64,000 nt of DNA from Halotalea alkalilenta (GTDB taxonomy: Bacteria; Pseudomonadota; Gammaproteobacteria; Pseudomonadales; Halomonadaceae): contig NZ_CP015243.1 of the NCBI RefSeq assembly GCF_001648175.1, forward strand, positions 372,001 through 436,000, in the 5' to 3' direction. Below are positions 34,121-43,018 of this stretch, piece after piece (within the stretch, counting starts at the first letter, position 1; each line of letters opens with the position of its first letter). The notes under the pieces are model-generated. The model had not been told where the DNA came from and searched no databases. It was given only the letters and a program-made list of their open reading frames with translations. The translations under genes were made by a program, and so were the position numbers.

Positions 34121-34276
34121 GGGAAATATACCCAATTCTATACCTATCGGAGGCTGGAATGCCAAGGAACGCCCAGAACGGGAAAAGCCCCGAAAACTAG
34201 CTAATTCGCTGTTTTTCGGGGCTTTTTTGGCCTCGCGAGGAACCGCGAGGAAGGTATACTGGCGCGCCTGGCGAGA
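34121..34276. repeat. Right copy of the imperfect direct repeat, including the attachment core
   Basis: Partner of 22067-22219. The identical core ACTGGCGCGCCTGGCGAGA (34258-34276) overlaps the last bases of the tRNA-Arg gene. The preceding part contains the GGGAAATATACCC segment next to the integrase start and the tRNA terminator. Confidence 0.85.
34183..34226 (-). terminator. Terminator of tRNA-Arg (bidirectional)
   Basis: AAAAGCCCCGAAAA (34183-34196) pairs with TTTTCGGGGCTTTT (34213-34226), giving a 14-bp stem with T-runs in both directions. It lies 33 nt beyond the tRNA 3' end. Confidence 0.88.
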
Positions 34277-34336
34277 TTCGAACTCACGACCCCTGCCTTC
34301 GGAGGGCAGTACTCTATCCAGCTGAGCTACAGGCGC
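34260..34336 (-). tRNA. tRNA-Arg (anticodon CCG)
   Basis: A 77-nt cloverleaf read on the minus strand. The acceptor GCGCCTG pairs with CAGGCGC, the D-arm begins GCTCAGCTGG, and the anticodon stem CTGCC/GGCAG encloses loop CTCCGAA with anticodon CCG. The T-arm is GTGAG-TTCGAAT-CTCGC, the discriminator is G, and the CCA is encoded. The gene is intact and serves as the attachment site of the element; the last bases are duplicated at 22202-22219. Confidence 0.97.
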
Positions 34337-34600
34337 ACATGCGTTTCCAACTGGAAACAGCGCGTTATCGTACGTGGTGCGGGCGCGTCTGTCTACCTCG
34401 TTGATCTCGGCGGGAGGCGCTCGATAGGGTTACCCACATCCCTTTATGCGCAGCTGAGCTTACGACTGGCTGTGGATAACTCATCCTTCCGCGCAGGCCG
34501 GGCTACGCTGAGAACGAGGGTCGATTTGGCGTCGACTCCAACTCCAAGTGTGACTCTAACCGATGACGATACCGGAGGTTCACTCCTCGAGGAGGTTGGC

Positions 34601-35026
34601 ATGGCACTGCGCTCCGCTTCCCGACCGTTACGCACTTCTCCCCATCCCCGCCGCTTCAGGGTAAGGGCTTCACCATCGATGAGGCGCCGCCAAGGCCTGT
34701 GGCGGCTCGCTTGGAGCCTGCCGTTCGCGCTGGCCGCGCTGCTGGGTTTGATCCTGGCGTTCCACCTCCAGGCGGCGCAGCCCGATGGCGAGGCGATCTT
34801 CGACGCCAACTGCGCCGGATGCCATGAAAGCGGCAGGGGCCCACAGCGCGGTGACATCGAGCGTTTGGCGCGGCTGTACGACCAGGGCGTCGAGACGCTC
34901 TACGCCAATGCGCTCAATGGCACCGGTGGGATGCCGGCGCGCGGTGGCAATGCCGCGCTCAGCGATGACGAGGTGTTCGCCGCGGTCGACTACCTGTTCA
35001 GGCCCATCACCGCGCAAAGCGATTGA
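34601..35026 (+). CDS. c5-type monohaem cytochrome c
   Basis: A small periplasmic electron carrier. The CAGCH haem-binding motif is at residues 71-75, with a probable axial methionine in NGTGGMPARGG. A hydrophobic segment (about residues 33-58, PFALAALLGLILAF) is the signal peptide or membrane anchor. ATG 34601 has GAGGAGG six bases upstream; a second start at 34676 (MRRRQGLWR) would give a more typical leader and cannot be excluded. Its position next to rep parallels cycB in Pseudomonas. It feeds electrons between bc1-type complexes and terminal oxidases, by family knowledge. Confidence 0.82.
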   Translation: MALRSASRPLRTSPHPRRFRVRASPSMRRRQGLWRLAWSLPFALAALLGLILAFHLQAAQPDGEAIFDANCAGCHESGRGPQRGDIERLARLYDQGVETLYANALNGTGGMPARGGNAALSDDEVFAAVDYLFRPITAQSD

Positions 35027-35035
35027 GCGCCCGCC

Positions 35036-37102
35036 TCAACCCAAAAGCGATCTGAGTCCGGCGATGGCGCTGGCGCCGCGCTCGTGTTTCTTCTCGGGGT
35101 CTTCCTTGTCGGCGCGGCCTTCCCATTCGAGGATTTCGTCGGGGAGTTCGTCGAGGAAGCGGCTGGGGGTGCACTGCATCATCTCGCCGAACGCCTTGCG
35201 CTGCTTGGCCAGCGTCATGGTCAGGGTGCGCCGGGCGCGGGTGATGCCTACGTAGGCGAGCCGGCGCTCTTCTTCGACGGTGCCGGATTCGATCGCGTTG
35301 CGGTGCGGCAGCAGGTCTTCCTCGAGCCCCATGATGTAGACATGGGGATATTCGAGGCCCTTGGAGGCATGCAGGGTCAAAAGCTGGACGCGGTCGGTGT
35401 CGTCCTCCTCGGCCTGCTGATCCATGATGTCGCGCAGTACCAGGCGCGAGATCGCGGCTTCGACGTCGTCGGTCTCCCCTTCCTCGCCCTCGGCATCGGT
35501 GGGAGTGACGTTGTCGCCGGGACGCATCGAGCGTTCGAGCTGGTCGATCAGCGTCCAGACGTTCTGCATCCGCTTCTCGGCGACGATCGGGGCGCTGGCG
35601 TTCTGGTGCAGCCAGGCTTCGTAGTCCATCTCCTCGAACATCTGGCGGATCGCGCTGATCGCGCTGCCCTGGTCCATCCGCCGGCGCACCCCTTCGAGGA
35701 ACTGGTTGAACCAGCCGAGCCGCTGGATCGCTTTTTCATTCAGCACCTCACCCAGCCCCAGCTCCGCGCAGGCGGCGAACAGGCTGGTCTCGCGGGAGGC
35801 GGCGTAGTTGGCGAGCTTCTCGATCGTGGTCGGGCCGATCTCCCGGCGCGGGACGTTGACGATGCGCAGGAAGGCGTTGTCGTCGGCCGGATTGATCAAG
35901 AGCCTGAGATAGGCCATCGCGTCCTTGATCTCGTTGCGCGAGAAGAACGAAGTACCACCCGAGAGCTTGTAGGGAATCTGGTAGTGCTGGAGCTTGAGCT
36001 CGAGCAGCCGGGCCTGGAAGTTGCCGCGATAGAGCACCGCGAAGTCGCGCCACTTGGCACCGAGCTTGATCCGCCGGGTGAGGATCTCGCTCGCCACCCG
36101 CTCGGTCTCGGCCTCTTCGTTCCTGCACATCACGATGCGGATCGCGTCGCCTTGGCCCATCTGTGACCAGAGGGTCTTCTCGTACACATGGGGATTGTTC
36201 GCGATCAGGGTGTTGGCCGCCTGGAGGATCAGCGCGGTGGAGCGGTAGTTCTGCTCCAGCTTGATCACCTTGAGCCTCGGGAAGTCTTCGCCGAGCTGGA
36301 CCAGGTTCTCTGGCCGCGCGCCGCGCCAGGCGTAGATCGACTGATCGTCGTCGCCGACCACGGTGAAGGTCTCGCGCTCGGCCATCAGGAGCCGCACCAG
36401 CTTGTACTGGCTTGAGTTGGTGTCCTGGTATTCGTCGACCAGCATGTAGTGGATCCGCCGGCGCCAGCGTGCGAGCGCTTCTTCGTCACGCTCGAACAGT
36501 TTGGCCGGCAGGTAGATCAGGTCGTCGAAGTCGACCGCATTGTAGGCCTTGAGGTGGCGCACGTAGGCCTCGAACACCCGAGCGGCGAAGGCCTCGTCTT
36601 CGCTGGCCGCGTGGGAAAGCGCATCCCCAGGCGTGACCAGGTCGTTCTTCCATGCCGAGATGGTGTGCTGGATGCGGTTGATCTGGTCGGCATCGACCTG
36701 GGCATCCTTCTGCATCAGATCGCGCAGCAGCGCCTTGGCATCCTCGGGATCGAACAGCGAGAAGCCCGAGCGATAGCCCAGGCTCTTGAGCTCGGCGCGG
36801 ATGATGTTGAGCCCGAGGGTGTGGAAGGTCGACACCGTCAGCCCATAACCGGTGCGCCCGGGGAGCATCTTGCTCACCCGCTCCTTCATCTCGCGCGCGG
36901 CCTTGTTGGTGAAGGTCACCGCGGCGATCTTGCGCGCGCTCATTCCGCATTCGCGAATCAGATAGGCGATCTTAGTGGTGATCACGCTGGTCTTGCCGGA
37001 GCCGGCACCGGCAAGCACCAGGCACGGGCCGTCGATGTAGCGCACCGCTTCCTGCTGGCGCGGATTGAGCCTGTTGACCTGCGACTTGATGTCATCGCTC
37101 AT
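35036..37102 (-). CDS. rep: ATP-dependent DNA helicase Rep
   Basis: A 688-residue superfamily 1A 3'-5' helicase that clears proteins ahead of replication forks. Motif I is [10 protein letters not shown] (31-40), Ia [50 protein letters not shown], and [12 protein letters not shown]. Length and motif spacing fit Rep rather than UvrD or PcrA. The start at 37102 lies in a 4-nt overlap with trmL and has AGGAG upstream; the longer frame to 37432 runs through trmL in another register. Confidence 0.93.
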   Translation of the reverse strand: MSDDIKSQVNRLNPRQQEAVRYIDGPCLVLAGAGSGKTSVITTKIAYLIRECGMSARKIAAVTFTNKAAREMKERVSKMLPGRTGYGLTVSTFHTLGLNIIRAELKSLGYRSGFSLFDPEDAKALLRDLMQKDAQVDADQINRIQHTISAWKNDLVTPGDALSHAASEDEAFAARVFEAYVRHLKAYNAVDFDDLIYLPAKLFERDEEALARWRRRIHYMLVDEYQDTNSSQYKLVRLLMAERETFTVVGDDDQSIYAWRGARPENLVQLGEDFPRLKVIKLEQNYRSTALILQAANTLIANNPHVYEKTLWSQMGQGDAIRIVMCRNEEAETERVASEILTRRIKLGAKWRDFAVLYRGNFQARLLELKLQHYQIPYKLSGGTSFFSRNEIKDAMAYLRLLINPADDNAFLRIVNVPRREIGPTTIEKLANYAASRETSLFAACAELGLGEVLNEKAIQRLGWFNQFLEGVRRRMDQGSAISAIRQMFEEMDYEAWLHQNASAPIVAEKRMQNVWTLIDQLERSMRPGDNVTPTDAEGEEGETDDVEAAISRLVLRDIMDQQAEEDDTDRVQLLTLHASKGLEYPHVYIMGLEEDLLPHRNAIESGTVEEERRLAYVGITRARRTLTMTLAKQRKAFGEMMQCTPSRFLDELPDEILEWEGRADKEDPEKKHERGASAIAGLRSLLG

Positions 37103-37590
37103 CGATCCGCTCCTGCTGGGCTGGTCGGCACGGCGCCAGTGAAACCGAGCTGGCGCCAGGATTCGTACACCATCACCGCGCAAGCGTTGGAAAGATTCAG
37201 GCTGCGGCTGTTCTCGCGCATCGGGATACGCAGACGCTGGGCTTCGGGCAGCGACTCGATCAGCGCCCTCGGCAAGCCACGGCTCTCGGGGCCGAACAGC
37301 AGCGCATCTCCCGGCGCATAGCGCGGCGCGTCGTGGGCCAGCCGACCCTTGGTGGTGATCGCGAATATCCGCTTGGGCGCGATTTCGGCGAGAAAGGCCG
37401 GATAGTCGGCATGCACCCTGGCCTGCGCCCACTCGTGATAGTCGAGCCCGGCCCGGCGCAAACGCTTGTCATCGAGCTCGAAACCGAGCGGTTCGATCAG
37501 ATGCAGCCTGAAGCCTGTGTTGGCGCAGAGACGAATGATGTTGCCGGTATTGGGCGCGATCTCCGGCTCGAAGAGGACGATGTCGAGCAT
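37099..37590 (-). CDS. trmL: tRNA (cytidine(34)-2'-O)-methyltransferase TrmL
   Basis: A 163-residue SPOUT methyltransferase modifying the wobble ribose of tRNA-Leu. [20 protein letters not shown], then [19 protein letters not shown] and the knot segment [15 protein letters not shown] are diagnostic. It forms an operon with rep through an ATGA overlap. Confidence 0.94.
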   Translation of the reverse strand: MLDIVLFEPEIAPNTGNIIRLCANTGFRLHLIEPLGFELDDKRLRRAGLDYHEWAQARVHADYPAFLAEIAPKRIFAITTKGRLAHDAPRYAPGDALLFGPESRGLPRALIESLPEAQRLRIPMRENSRSLNLSNACAVMVYESWRQLGFTGAVPTSPAGADR

Positions 37591-37950
37591 GGGTGGCGTC
37601 GGCCTGGGAGCTGTTCAACCTGGAAATGGGAGCGAAGCATGCATGCGACCCGCAGCGCGGGCGAGAAAAGATGATACCGCATGGCTCGATGGGGCGCTCG
37701 TCGATGCCCGCTCGATGCTCATTCCTCTTCTGGATCGTGATCGAACAGCTGGCCGAGCTCAGCAGACCGCCTCGAGACCCACCTGTATCCTGGGTAATCA
37801 CAGCGTCTAGCGCGTAATGTAGGACGACTTCCTTGCATGGCTCGGGCGACTGCTGCGTGAAGCGAATCGGCGTTGGTCTCCGAACCGGTAGCGTCTTAAA
37901 AAGATATTAATGAGCCTACCGCATGATTTCCTAAAAGCTCGTGCTTGGGT
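37591..37950. other. Promoter region upstream of trmL-rep and the two-component system
   Basis: Divergent intergenic region with no convincing gene; frames reading leftward here are antisense to the regulator. Its notable content is the CTTAA-N6-ATTAA element at 37895-37910, listed separately. Confidence 0.6.
37895..37910 (+). promoter_or_regulatory. PmrA/QseB-type box upstream of the response regulator
   Basis: CTTAAAAAGATATTAA contains two TTAA half-sites whose starts are 11 bp apart, one helical turn, as in OmpR-family PmrA-like boxes. It lies 71 bp before the regulator's MNLLLVEDD start, suggesting autoregulation. The same phasing recurs before the efflux operon. Confidence 0.55.
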
Positions 37951-37965
37951 ATGGATCCACATGAC

Positions 37966-38631
37966 ATGAACCTTCTCCTCGTTGAAGACGACCAGATGCT
38001 GGGCGAGTCCATTTGCGACGGCGCACGCCAAAGCGGCTGGCACATTGACCATGTCGGTGATGCAATTGCGGCGCGCAGCGCGCTGATAGACCATACCTAT
38101 GCTGCCGTTCTGCTCGATATCGGTCTTCCGGGAGACTCGGGCCTGTCCGTGTTGCGTTCCATGCGTGGGCGTTACGATGCCACGCCGGTGCTGATCCTCA
38201 CCGCACGCGGCCAACTCAGCGAGCGCATCGCCGGCTTGGACGCAGGCGCTGATGACTATCTGATAAAGCCATTCCAGTTCGATGAACTCTGGGCGCGGGT
38301 GCGCTCGGTGGTCCGCCGCAGCCAGGGGCGTGTCGTTCCGGTATTTACCTACGGCGACGTGCGCATTGACCGCAGCAAACGCGTAGTCACCAAGGCCAGT
38401 GTCGAGGTCGCCCTCAGTGCCCACGAATACCGCACTTTGCTCGCCCTGGTCGAGCGGGCCGGCCATGTCGTCACACGCGACCATCTGCACAATGTCGTTT
38501 ACGGTACGTCCAGCAACGTAGAGAGCAACACCATTGCCGTGTTCATCCACCAGCTGCGCCGCAAGCTCGGGGACGACCTGGTCCGGACCGTTCACGGACT
38601 CGGGTACGTCATTGGGCAGCCAACCGCATGA
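37966..38631 (+). CDS. OmpR-family response regulator (PmrA/QseB-like)
   Basis: A 221-residue two-component regulator. The receiver has Asp8, Asp9, phosphoacceptor Asp51 in LLDIGLPG and Lys101 in LIKPF. A winged-helix output domain follows (VALSAHEYRTLLALVERAG and SNTIAVFIHQLRRKLG). The closest resemblance is to PmrA/QseB/TctD. In-frame starts at 37945 (TTG) and 37951 (ATG) would add a few residues; 37966 was chosen because MNLLLVEDD is the usual beginning. It overlaps the kinase start by 4 nt. The following RND operon is the likely target. Confidence 0.9.
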   Translation: MNLLLVEDDQMLGESICDGARQSGWHIDHVGDAIAARSALIDHTYAAVLLDIGLPGDSGLSVLRSMRGRYDATPVLILTARGQLSERIAGLDAGADDYLIKPFQFDELWARVRSVVRRSQGRVVPVFTYGDVRIDRSKRVVTKASVEVALSAHEYRTLLALVERAGHVVTRDHLHNVVYGTSSNVESNTIAVFIHQLRRKLGDDLVRTVHGLGYVIGQPTA

Positions 38632-40019
38632 AGTCGCGCTCCTTCAACGCGCAACTGATACTGGTGATCGTCGCGGTCATCGCCCTTTGCTGGGCGGTAG
38701 TGCTCGGGGTCGTGCTCACGCAGTTCTCGCTCAACCGAGCCAGCACTTGGGATGAGAAACTCGGCGCCATAGCGACCCAACTACTGGTCACGATCCCCGC
38801 CGATAGCGATTTCGACGGAGAAGGCGGCCCGGGGCTCAAGCTGCGCACGGCCCCAGGCACCGAGCACGAGCCTCTCGTGTTCCAGATCTGGGTCGATCGC
38901 AACCGGATGGTCGCCGGTACTCCAGGGGCGCCCGAGTCGCCGCTCCAGCCTGACTTCGCCGATGGCGCAGCCTCGACCCTGGTAGAAGGCCAAAAGTGGC
39001 GTGTCTACTCTGCATCCGATAGCACCGGGCGGGTAACCGTCCAAGTGGGTAATCTTCAGAGCGCCGTAGACGCAGACATGCGCCACGAGGCAGCCCACGC
39101 GCTTGTGCTGGCAACGGTGTTGCTCGTGATCGCTGGTTTCATCATGTGGCTCGTGAGCCAAGCGGCACTAAAGCCGGTTCGCGCACTAGGGGTGGCGATG
39201 CGCCATCGCCGTCGCTTCGATTTCACCCCCTTGCCGCTGGATCGCCTGCCGCGGGAACTGCATCCATTGGTCGACTCCTTCAATCACGTCCTCAGGCAAC
39301 TCGACGAGGCCATCGAAGGCGAGCGTCGCTTCATCGGCGATGCGGCCCATGAACTACGCACCCCCTTGTCCGCTTTACAGGCACAGGCCGAGATCGCACT
39401 GGGAGCCACCGATCCCCAGAACAAAGATGCCGCGCTCAGAAAGCTGCTGGTGGTCGCCAGGCGCAGCACAAGGCTGTCCGAGCAGCTGCTCGATCTGGCG
39501 AGCATCAATGCCGGCGCCAAGGCGCCCAGGCACGTACCGGCCGATCTGAGCAAACTGGTGCAGCACGTCGCCCAGGAGTTCGAGGTCTACGCCAGCCTGA
39601 ACCAACGCTCGCTCTTCCTCGATGTGCATGCCTGCACGATCTCGTGCGACATCGATGAAATCGGCATTCTGCTGCGCAACCTGATGCACAACGCCATGCG
39701 CTACACCTGCGAAGGAGGCAACGTGCTCGTGCGCTGCGGTTACCAGAAACCCTCGGGGAACGAGCCGGTGCCCATGGTCTACCTGGAAGTCGCAGATGAC
39801 GGCCCTGGCGTTCCGGCCGAGGAGCGCGAGGCCATCTTCGAGCGCTTCCACCGGGTCGCGGGCACACCCGTGCGCGGCAGCGGTATCGGCCTGTCGCTGG
39901 TGGCGGACATTGCCGAGTCGCACAATGCCACCATCCAGACCGGCACCGGACTGGAGGACCGAGGGCTCATGGTGCGCATTGTGTTTCCCGGCGTTGACGA
40001 GCCCCAGCTCCCTGAGTGA
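38628..40019 (+). CDS. Sensor histidine kinase (PmrB/QseC-like)
   Basis: A 463-residue inner-membrane kinase with two membrane helices (about 9-33 and 157-177) flanking a periplasmic sensor of about 120 residues. A HAMP-like linker follows, then HisKA with GDAAHELRTPLSAL (His241). The HATPase domain has N-box LLRNLMHNAMRYT, G1 VADDGPGVP and G2 GSGIGLSLV. It is cotranscribed with the regulator through an ATGA overlap. The periplasmic sensor fold matches the QseC/PmrB group; the stimulus is unknown. Confidence 0.91.
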   Translation: MKSRSFNAQLILVIVAVIALCWAVVLGVVLTQFSLNRASTWDEKLGAIATQLLVTIPADSDFDGEGGPGLKLRTAPGTEHEPLVFQIWVDRNRMVAGTPGAPESPLQPDFADGAASTLVEGQKWRVYSASDSTGRVTVQVGNLQSAVDADMRHEAAHALVLATVLLVIAGFIMWLVSQAALKPVRALGVAMRHRRRFDFTPLPLDRLPRELHPLVDSFNHVLRQLDEAIEGERRFIGDAAHELRTPLSALQAQAEIALGATDPQNKDAALRKLLVVARRSTRLSEQLLDLASINAGAKAPRHVPADLSKLVQHVAQEFEVYASLNQRSLFLDVHACTISCDIDEIGILLRNLMHNAMRYTCEGGNVLVRCGYQKPSGNEPVPMVYLEVADDGPGVPAEEREAIFERFHRVAGTPVRGSGIGLSLVADIAESHNATIQTGTGLEDRGLMVRIVFPGVDEPQLPE

Positions 40020-40114
40020 TCCACACGATCCGGTCGTGGTCGGCGGACCACACGGCTCTTTGAATGGCCCAAGATACATGCCGTTCACATTTCCTACTGA
40101 AGAATGGCCCGCTG

Positions 40115-40150
40115 CTTAAAAAATTCCTAACAACTCTAAAAATCCCCTAA
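40115..40150 (+). promoter_or_regulatory. Two tandem 11-bp-phased boxes upstream of the RND operon
   Basis: CTTAA (40115) and CCTAA (40126) are 11 bp apart, as are TCTAA (40135) and CCTAA (40146). Each pair has the form NNTAA-N6-NNTAA seen upstream of the response regulator. They lie 68-103 bp before the first efflux gene, the proper distance for activation by the upstream two-component system. Confidence 0.52.
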
Positions 40151-40217
40151 ATCCGCTCGAGCAGTATTCGCTCTCACAGGTGCGTCGTGTTGATGCGCCA
40201 CGAGATCGGAACGTTCA

Positions 40218-41831
40218 ATGCCGGATCGCAAGCCAAGCTCGGGCACGGCGCTCCCCCACGACTATCCCCAGTGCGCTCCGCGCCGGCAGCCGGGGAGTGC
40301 GCCTCGCGGCTACCGCCAGGACCTGGGCACTGCTGCGCCGCAGTTGCTGCACCGGCGGACAGGCCTGCCTGGTGCCAGTCCGCTGCTGCGCGTTGGGGCA
40401 TGTGGCATAGCGGTATTGCTGCTGGCCGTGCTGGCGGGTTGTGCAACCCAGGCGCCGTACCAGTCGAAGCGCCTGGAGGCGCCCGAGGCCTGGACCCTGC
40501 CCGCCGCGGAAACGACGCAGGCCACAGTCGGTGATGAGGCCTGGTGGCGCCAGCTCAACGATCCCGCGATCGATGCCTTGGTGGACGCCGCCCTCGCCGA
40601 CAGCCCCAGCATCGCTCAAGCCATCGCCAGGGTCGACGAGGCCCGCGCCTTGCTCGGCGCCACCTCGGCGCAGCGCATGCCCACCGTGGACATCGACGGC
40701 AACACCACCCGAGCCCGCAGCCTGAACACCGACAGCCCGAGCGGCGGCACGACCCTGAGCACGCAGAGCAGCCTCGGGCTGGGGCTGTCCTGGGAGATCG
40801 ACCTGTTCGGCCGGGTACGCAACTCGGTCGAAGCCGGCATGCAGCGGCTCCAGGCGCGCGACGCCGATGCCAGGGCTGCGCGGCTGGCGCTGACCTCGCA
40901 GATTGGCGACCTGGTGCTGGCGTCGCGCGCCTGCGAGCTGTCCACCGCCGTGCTGCGCGAGGAAATCGGCTCGCGCGAAAAGACCCTCAGGCTGACCCGC
41001 AGGCGGCTGGACACTGGCTTCGTCGCCCCCATCGAAGAAGCGCGGGCGCAAAGCGGCCTGGCCACTGCGCGCACGACGCTGGCCACGCGCGAGGAAGCCT
41101 GCGCACGCAACATCAACGCACTGGTGGCGGCCAGCGGCCAGCCGCGCGGCGCCGTACAAGCCATGGTCGCCATGGACACTCGGGCGCCCAGCGTGGCCGA
41201 GCGGGTGAGCGCCATCGCGCCCGCGCCCGTGGTCCAGCTGGCCCTGCCGGCCAGCGTCCTTGCGGCCCACCCGGCGGTGGTCGCGGCCGAACGCGAAGCC
41301 GCGGCGGCCTGGTCGGAGATCGCGGTCGCGCGCGCCGAGCGCCTGCCCCGGCTCGATCTGGCCGCTGCGCTGAGCGGACAGTGGCTGCGGGCCGCCGGTC
41401 AATCCCTGGGCGAGACCGTCTGGTCCCTCGGGCCGACGCTTGGTGGCCCACTCTTCGACGGTGGCCGGGGCGCGGCCAATGTCGACGCGGCCCAGGCCCG
41501 CTACCGCGCCGCCGACGAAAACCTGCGGCTGGTGGTGCGTTCGGCCGCGCAGGACGTCGAGAACGCCATGGCCGCCATCGCGTCGGCCAACGAGCGCCGG
41601 CGCAGCACGCTGGACGCCGTCACCGCCGCACAGCGCGTGCTGGACGCAACGCAGGCGCGCTGGAACGTCGGTGCCGAAAGCTTGTTCGAGGTCGAAGACG
41701 CACGTCGACAGCTCGCCAACGCCCAGGACAGCGCCATCGCCGCGGCTCACGACAGCAGCCGGGCCTGGATCGCGCTGGTGCGCGCCTCGGGCCACGCCAC
41801 CGCGGCCACCACGGGTGGTGCGCTGTCATGA
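40218..41831 (+). CDS. RND efflux outer-membrane lipoprotein (NodT/OprM family)
   Basis: An outer-membrane channel subunit of a tripartite pump, about 537 residues with the annotated start. A lipobox VLAGC (Cys75) follows a hydrophobic stretch, so the mature protein is a lipoprotein trimer with a 12-strand barrel and long helical tunnel. WWRQLNDPAIDALVDAAL and LGLGLSWEIDLFGRVRNSV are hallmark segments. The 56 residues ahead of the leader's hydrophobic core are unusually long and basic, so the true start may be an alternative codon further in. It overlaps the adaptor gene by 4 nt. Confidence 0.9.
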   Translation: MPDRKPSSGTALPHDYPQCAPRRQPGSAPRGYRQDLGTAAPQLLHRRTGLPGASPLLRVGACGIAVLLLAVLAGCATQAPYQSKRLEAPEAWTLPAAETTQATVGDEAWWRQLNDPAIDALVDAALADSPSIAQAIARVDEARALLGATSAQRMPTVDIDGNTTRARSLNTDSPSGGTTLSTQSSLGLGLSWEIDLFGRVRNSVEAGMQRLQARDADARAARLALTSQIGDLVLASRACELSTAVLREEIGSREKTLRLTRRRLDTGFVAPIEEARAQSGLATARTTLATREEACARNINALVAASGQPRGAVQAMVAMDTRAPSVAERVSAIAPAPVVQLALPASVLAAHPAVVAAEREAAAAWSEIAVARAERLPRLDLAAALSGQWLRAAGQSLGETVWSLGPTLGGPLFDGGRGAANVDAAQARYRAADENLRLVVRSAAQDVENAMAAIASANERRRSTLDAVTAAQRVLDATQARWNVGAESLFEVEDARRQLANAQDSAIAAAHDSSRAWIALVRASGHATAATTGGALS

Positions 41832-43018
41832 CCACCTCCATGCCCTCCCCGAAGCACAGGGCCCCGGCATCGTCCGCGCGGCGCCGGATCGGCCTGGTCG
41901 CGCTGGCGAGCATCGCCCTGCTGGCACTCGCTGCCACCGCCTGGGGCTACATGTCGCGCGACGTCGCGCCGGCCCCGGCGCACAGCCTGGTCTCGCTGTC
42001 GGTGACGGCCACTGCTGCGCGCGCAGTGCAATGGCCCAGGACGCTGGACGCCAGCGGTGCGGTCGTCCCCTGGCAGGAGGCCGTCATCGGCGCGCAGACC
42101 TCCGGGCTGAGCATTACCCGGCTCGATGTCGCGGTGGGTGATGTGGTGCGTCGCGGCCAGCTCCTGGCCCGCTTCGACACGGCCACGTTGCGCGCCGAGG
42201 AAGCGCAACTGGTGGCGGCACTCAGCCAGGCGCAAGGCGTGGCGGCACAGGCCGAGGCCAACCGCACCCGCGCCCTGCAGCTCAAGGGCAGCGGCGCCAT
42301 CAGCGAGCAGGAGGTACAGCGCTACGTCACCGAGGCCATCACCGCCAGGGCCCAGGTCGCCGCCGCCCGGGCCCAGTTGGAGGCCAAGCACCTGCAACTG
42401 CGCCAGGCCGACGTGCTTGCGCCTGACGACGGCGTGATCAGTTCGCTGAGCGCCACGCTGGGCGCGGTCGCCAGCAACGGCCAGGAGCTGTTCCGGCTGG
42501 TGCGTCAGGGCCGGCTCGAATGGCGCGGCGAGTTCACCGCCGCCCAGATCGCCAGCATCAGCATCGGCCAGGCCGTGACCCTGCAATTGCCCGATGGCCA
42601 ACGTGCGCAGGCCCGTGTGCGCCAGATCGCGCCGCTGCTGGACATGCGCTCGCGGCTGGGAGTGGTTTACGCGGACATCGAGCCCGGCAGCCTGGCGCGC
42701 GGCGGCATGTACGTCGATGGCCGCATCTCGCTCGCCCCCAGCCCCGCGCTGGTGGTCCCGGCAGCGAGCGTGGTGGTGCGCGACGGGCGCAGCATCGTCT
42801 TGCGCCTGGAAAGCGCGGGCGAGGAATCCAGGGTCCAGGCCCAGCCCGTGACCGTGGGCCGGCGCCAGGGCAGCGAAGTCGAGATCCTGGACGCGCTCGC
42901 CACGGGTGAGCGCATCGTTGCCCAGGGTGCCGGTCTGTTGGCCGATGGCGACACCGTGCGGATCGCCCCCGCTGCGGGTGACGCACCAGCCTCCCCTGCG
43001 ATGGAGGGGCCGCGATGA
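41828..43018 (+). CDS. RND efflux periplasmic adaptor (membrane fusion protein)
   Basis: A 396-residue HlyD/AcrA-type adaptor. An N-terminal anchor helix spans about residues 20-41. The first lipoyl half-motif contains GAVVPWQEAVIGAQTSG, followed by a helical hairpin (about 115-185), then the second lipoyl half in VLAPDDGVISSLSATLG and a beta-barrel domain. There is no lipobox. It links the channel and the pump across the periplasm. ATGA overlaps on both sides keep the three subunits in one operon. Confidence 0.92.
   Translation: MTTSMPSPKHRAPASSARRRIGLVALASIALLALAATAWGYMSRDVAPAPAHSLVSLSVTATAARAVQWPRTLDASGAVVPWQEAVIGAQTSGLSITRLDVAVGDVVRRGQLLARFDTATLRAEEAQLVAALSQAQGVAAQAEANRTRALQLKGSGAISEQEVQRYVTEAITARAQVAAARAQLEAKHLQLRQADVLAPDDGVISSLSATLGAVASNGQELFRLVRQGRLEWRGEFTAAQIASISIGQAVTLQLPDGQRAQARVRQIAPLLDMRSRLGVVYADIEPGSLARGGMYVDGRISLAPSPALVVPAASVVVRDGRSIVLRLESAGEESRVQAQPVTVGRRQGSEVEILDALATGERIVAQGAGLLADGDTVRIAPAAGDAPASPAMEGPR

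Larger units (their letters stand above)
22201..34276. mobile_element. P4-like integrated satellite/plasmid-prophage in tRNA-Arg(CCG)
   Basis: A 12.1-kb element lies between identical 19-bp cores at 22201-22219 and 34258-34276; the right core overlaps the 3' end of an intact tRNA-Arg. The tyrosine integrase lies next to the tRNA, as is usual. Further hallmarks are AlpA, an Ogr/Delta zinc-finger protein, toprim and DUF927-type replication proteins, a leader of P4-immunity type and candidate origin iterons. No capsid, tail, portal or conjugation genes are present, so it would depend on a helper for transfer. The left 2.6 kb is far more AT-rich than the rest and holds the cargo genes. Confidence 0.87.

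Noticed and set aside
40544-43018. 824-codon plus-strand frame spanning the outer-membrane channel and adaptor genes
   Set aside because: Its first part is an arginine/alanine-rich out-of-frame reading of the channel gene; only the part after 41828, in the adaptor frame, is genuine.
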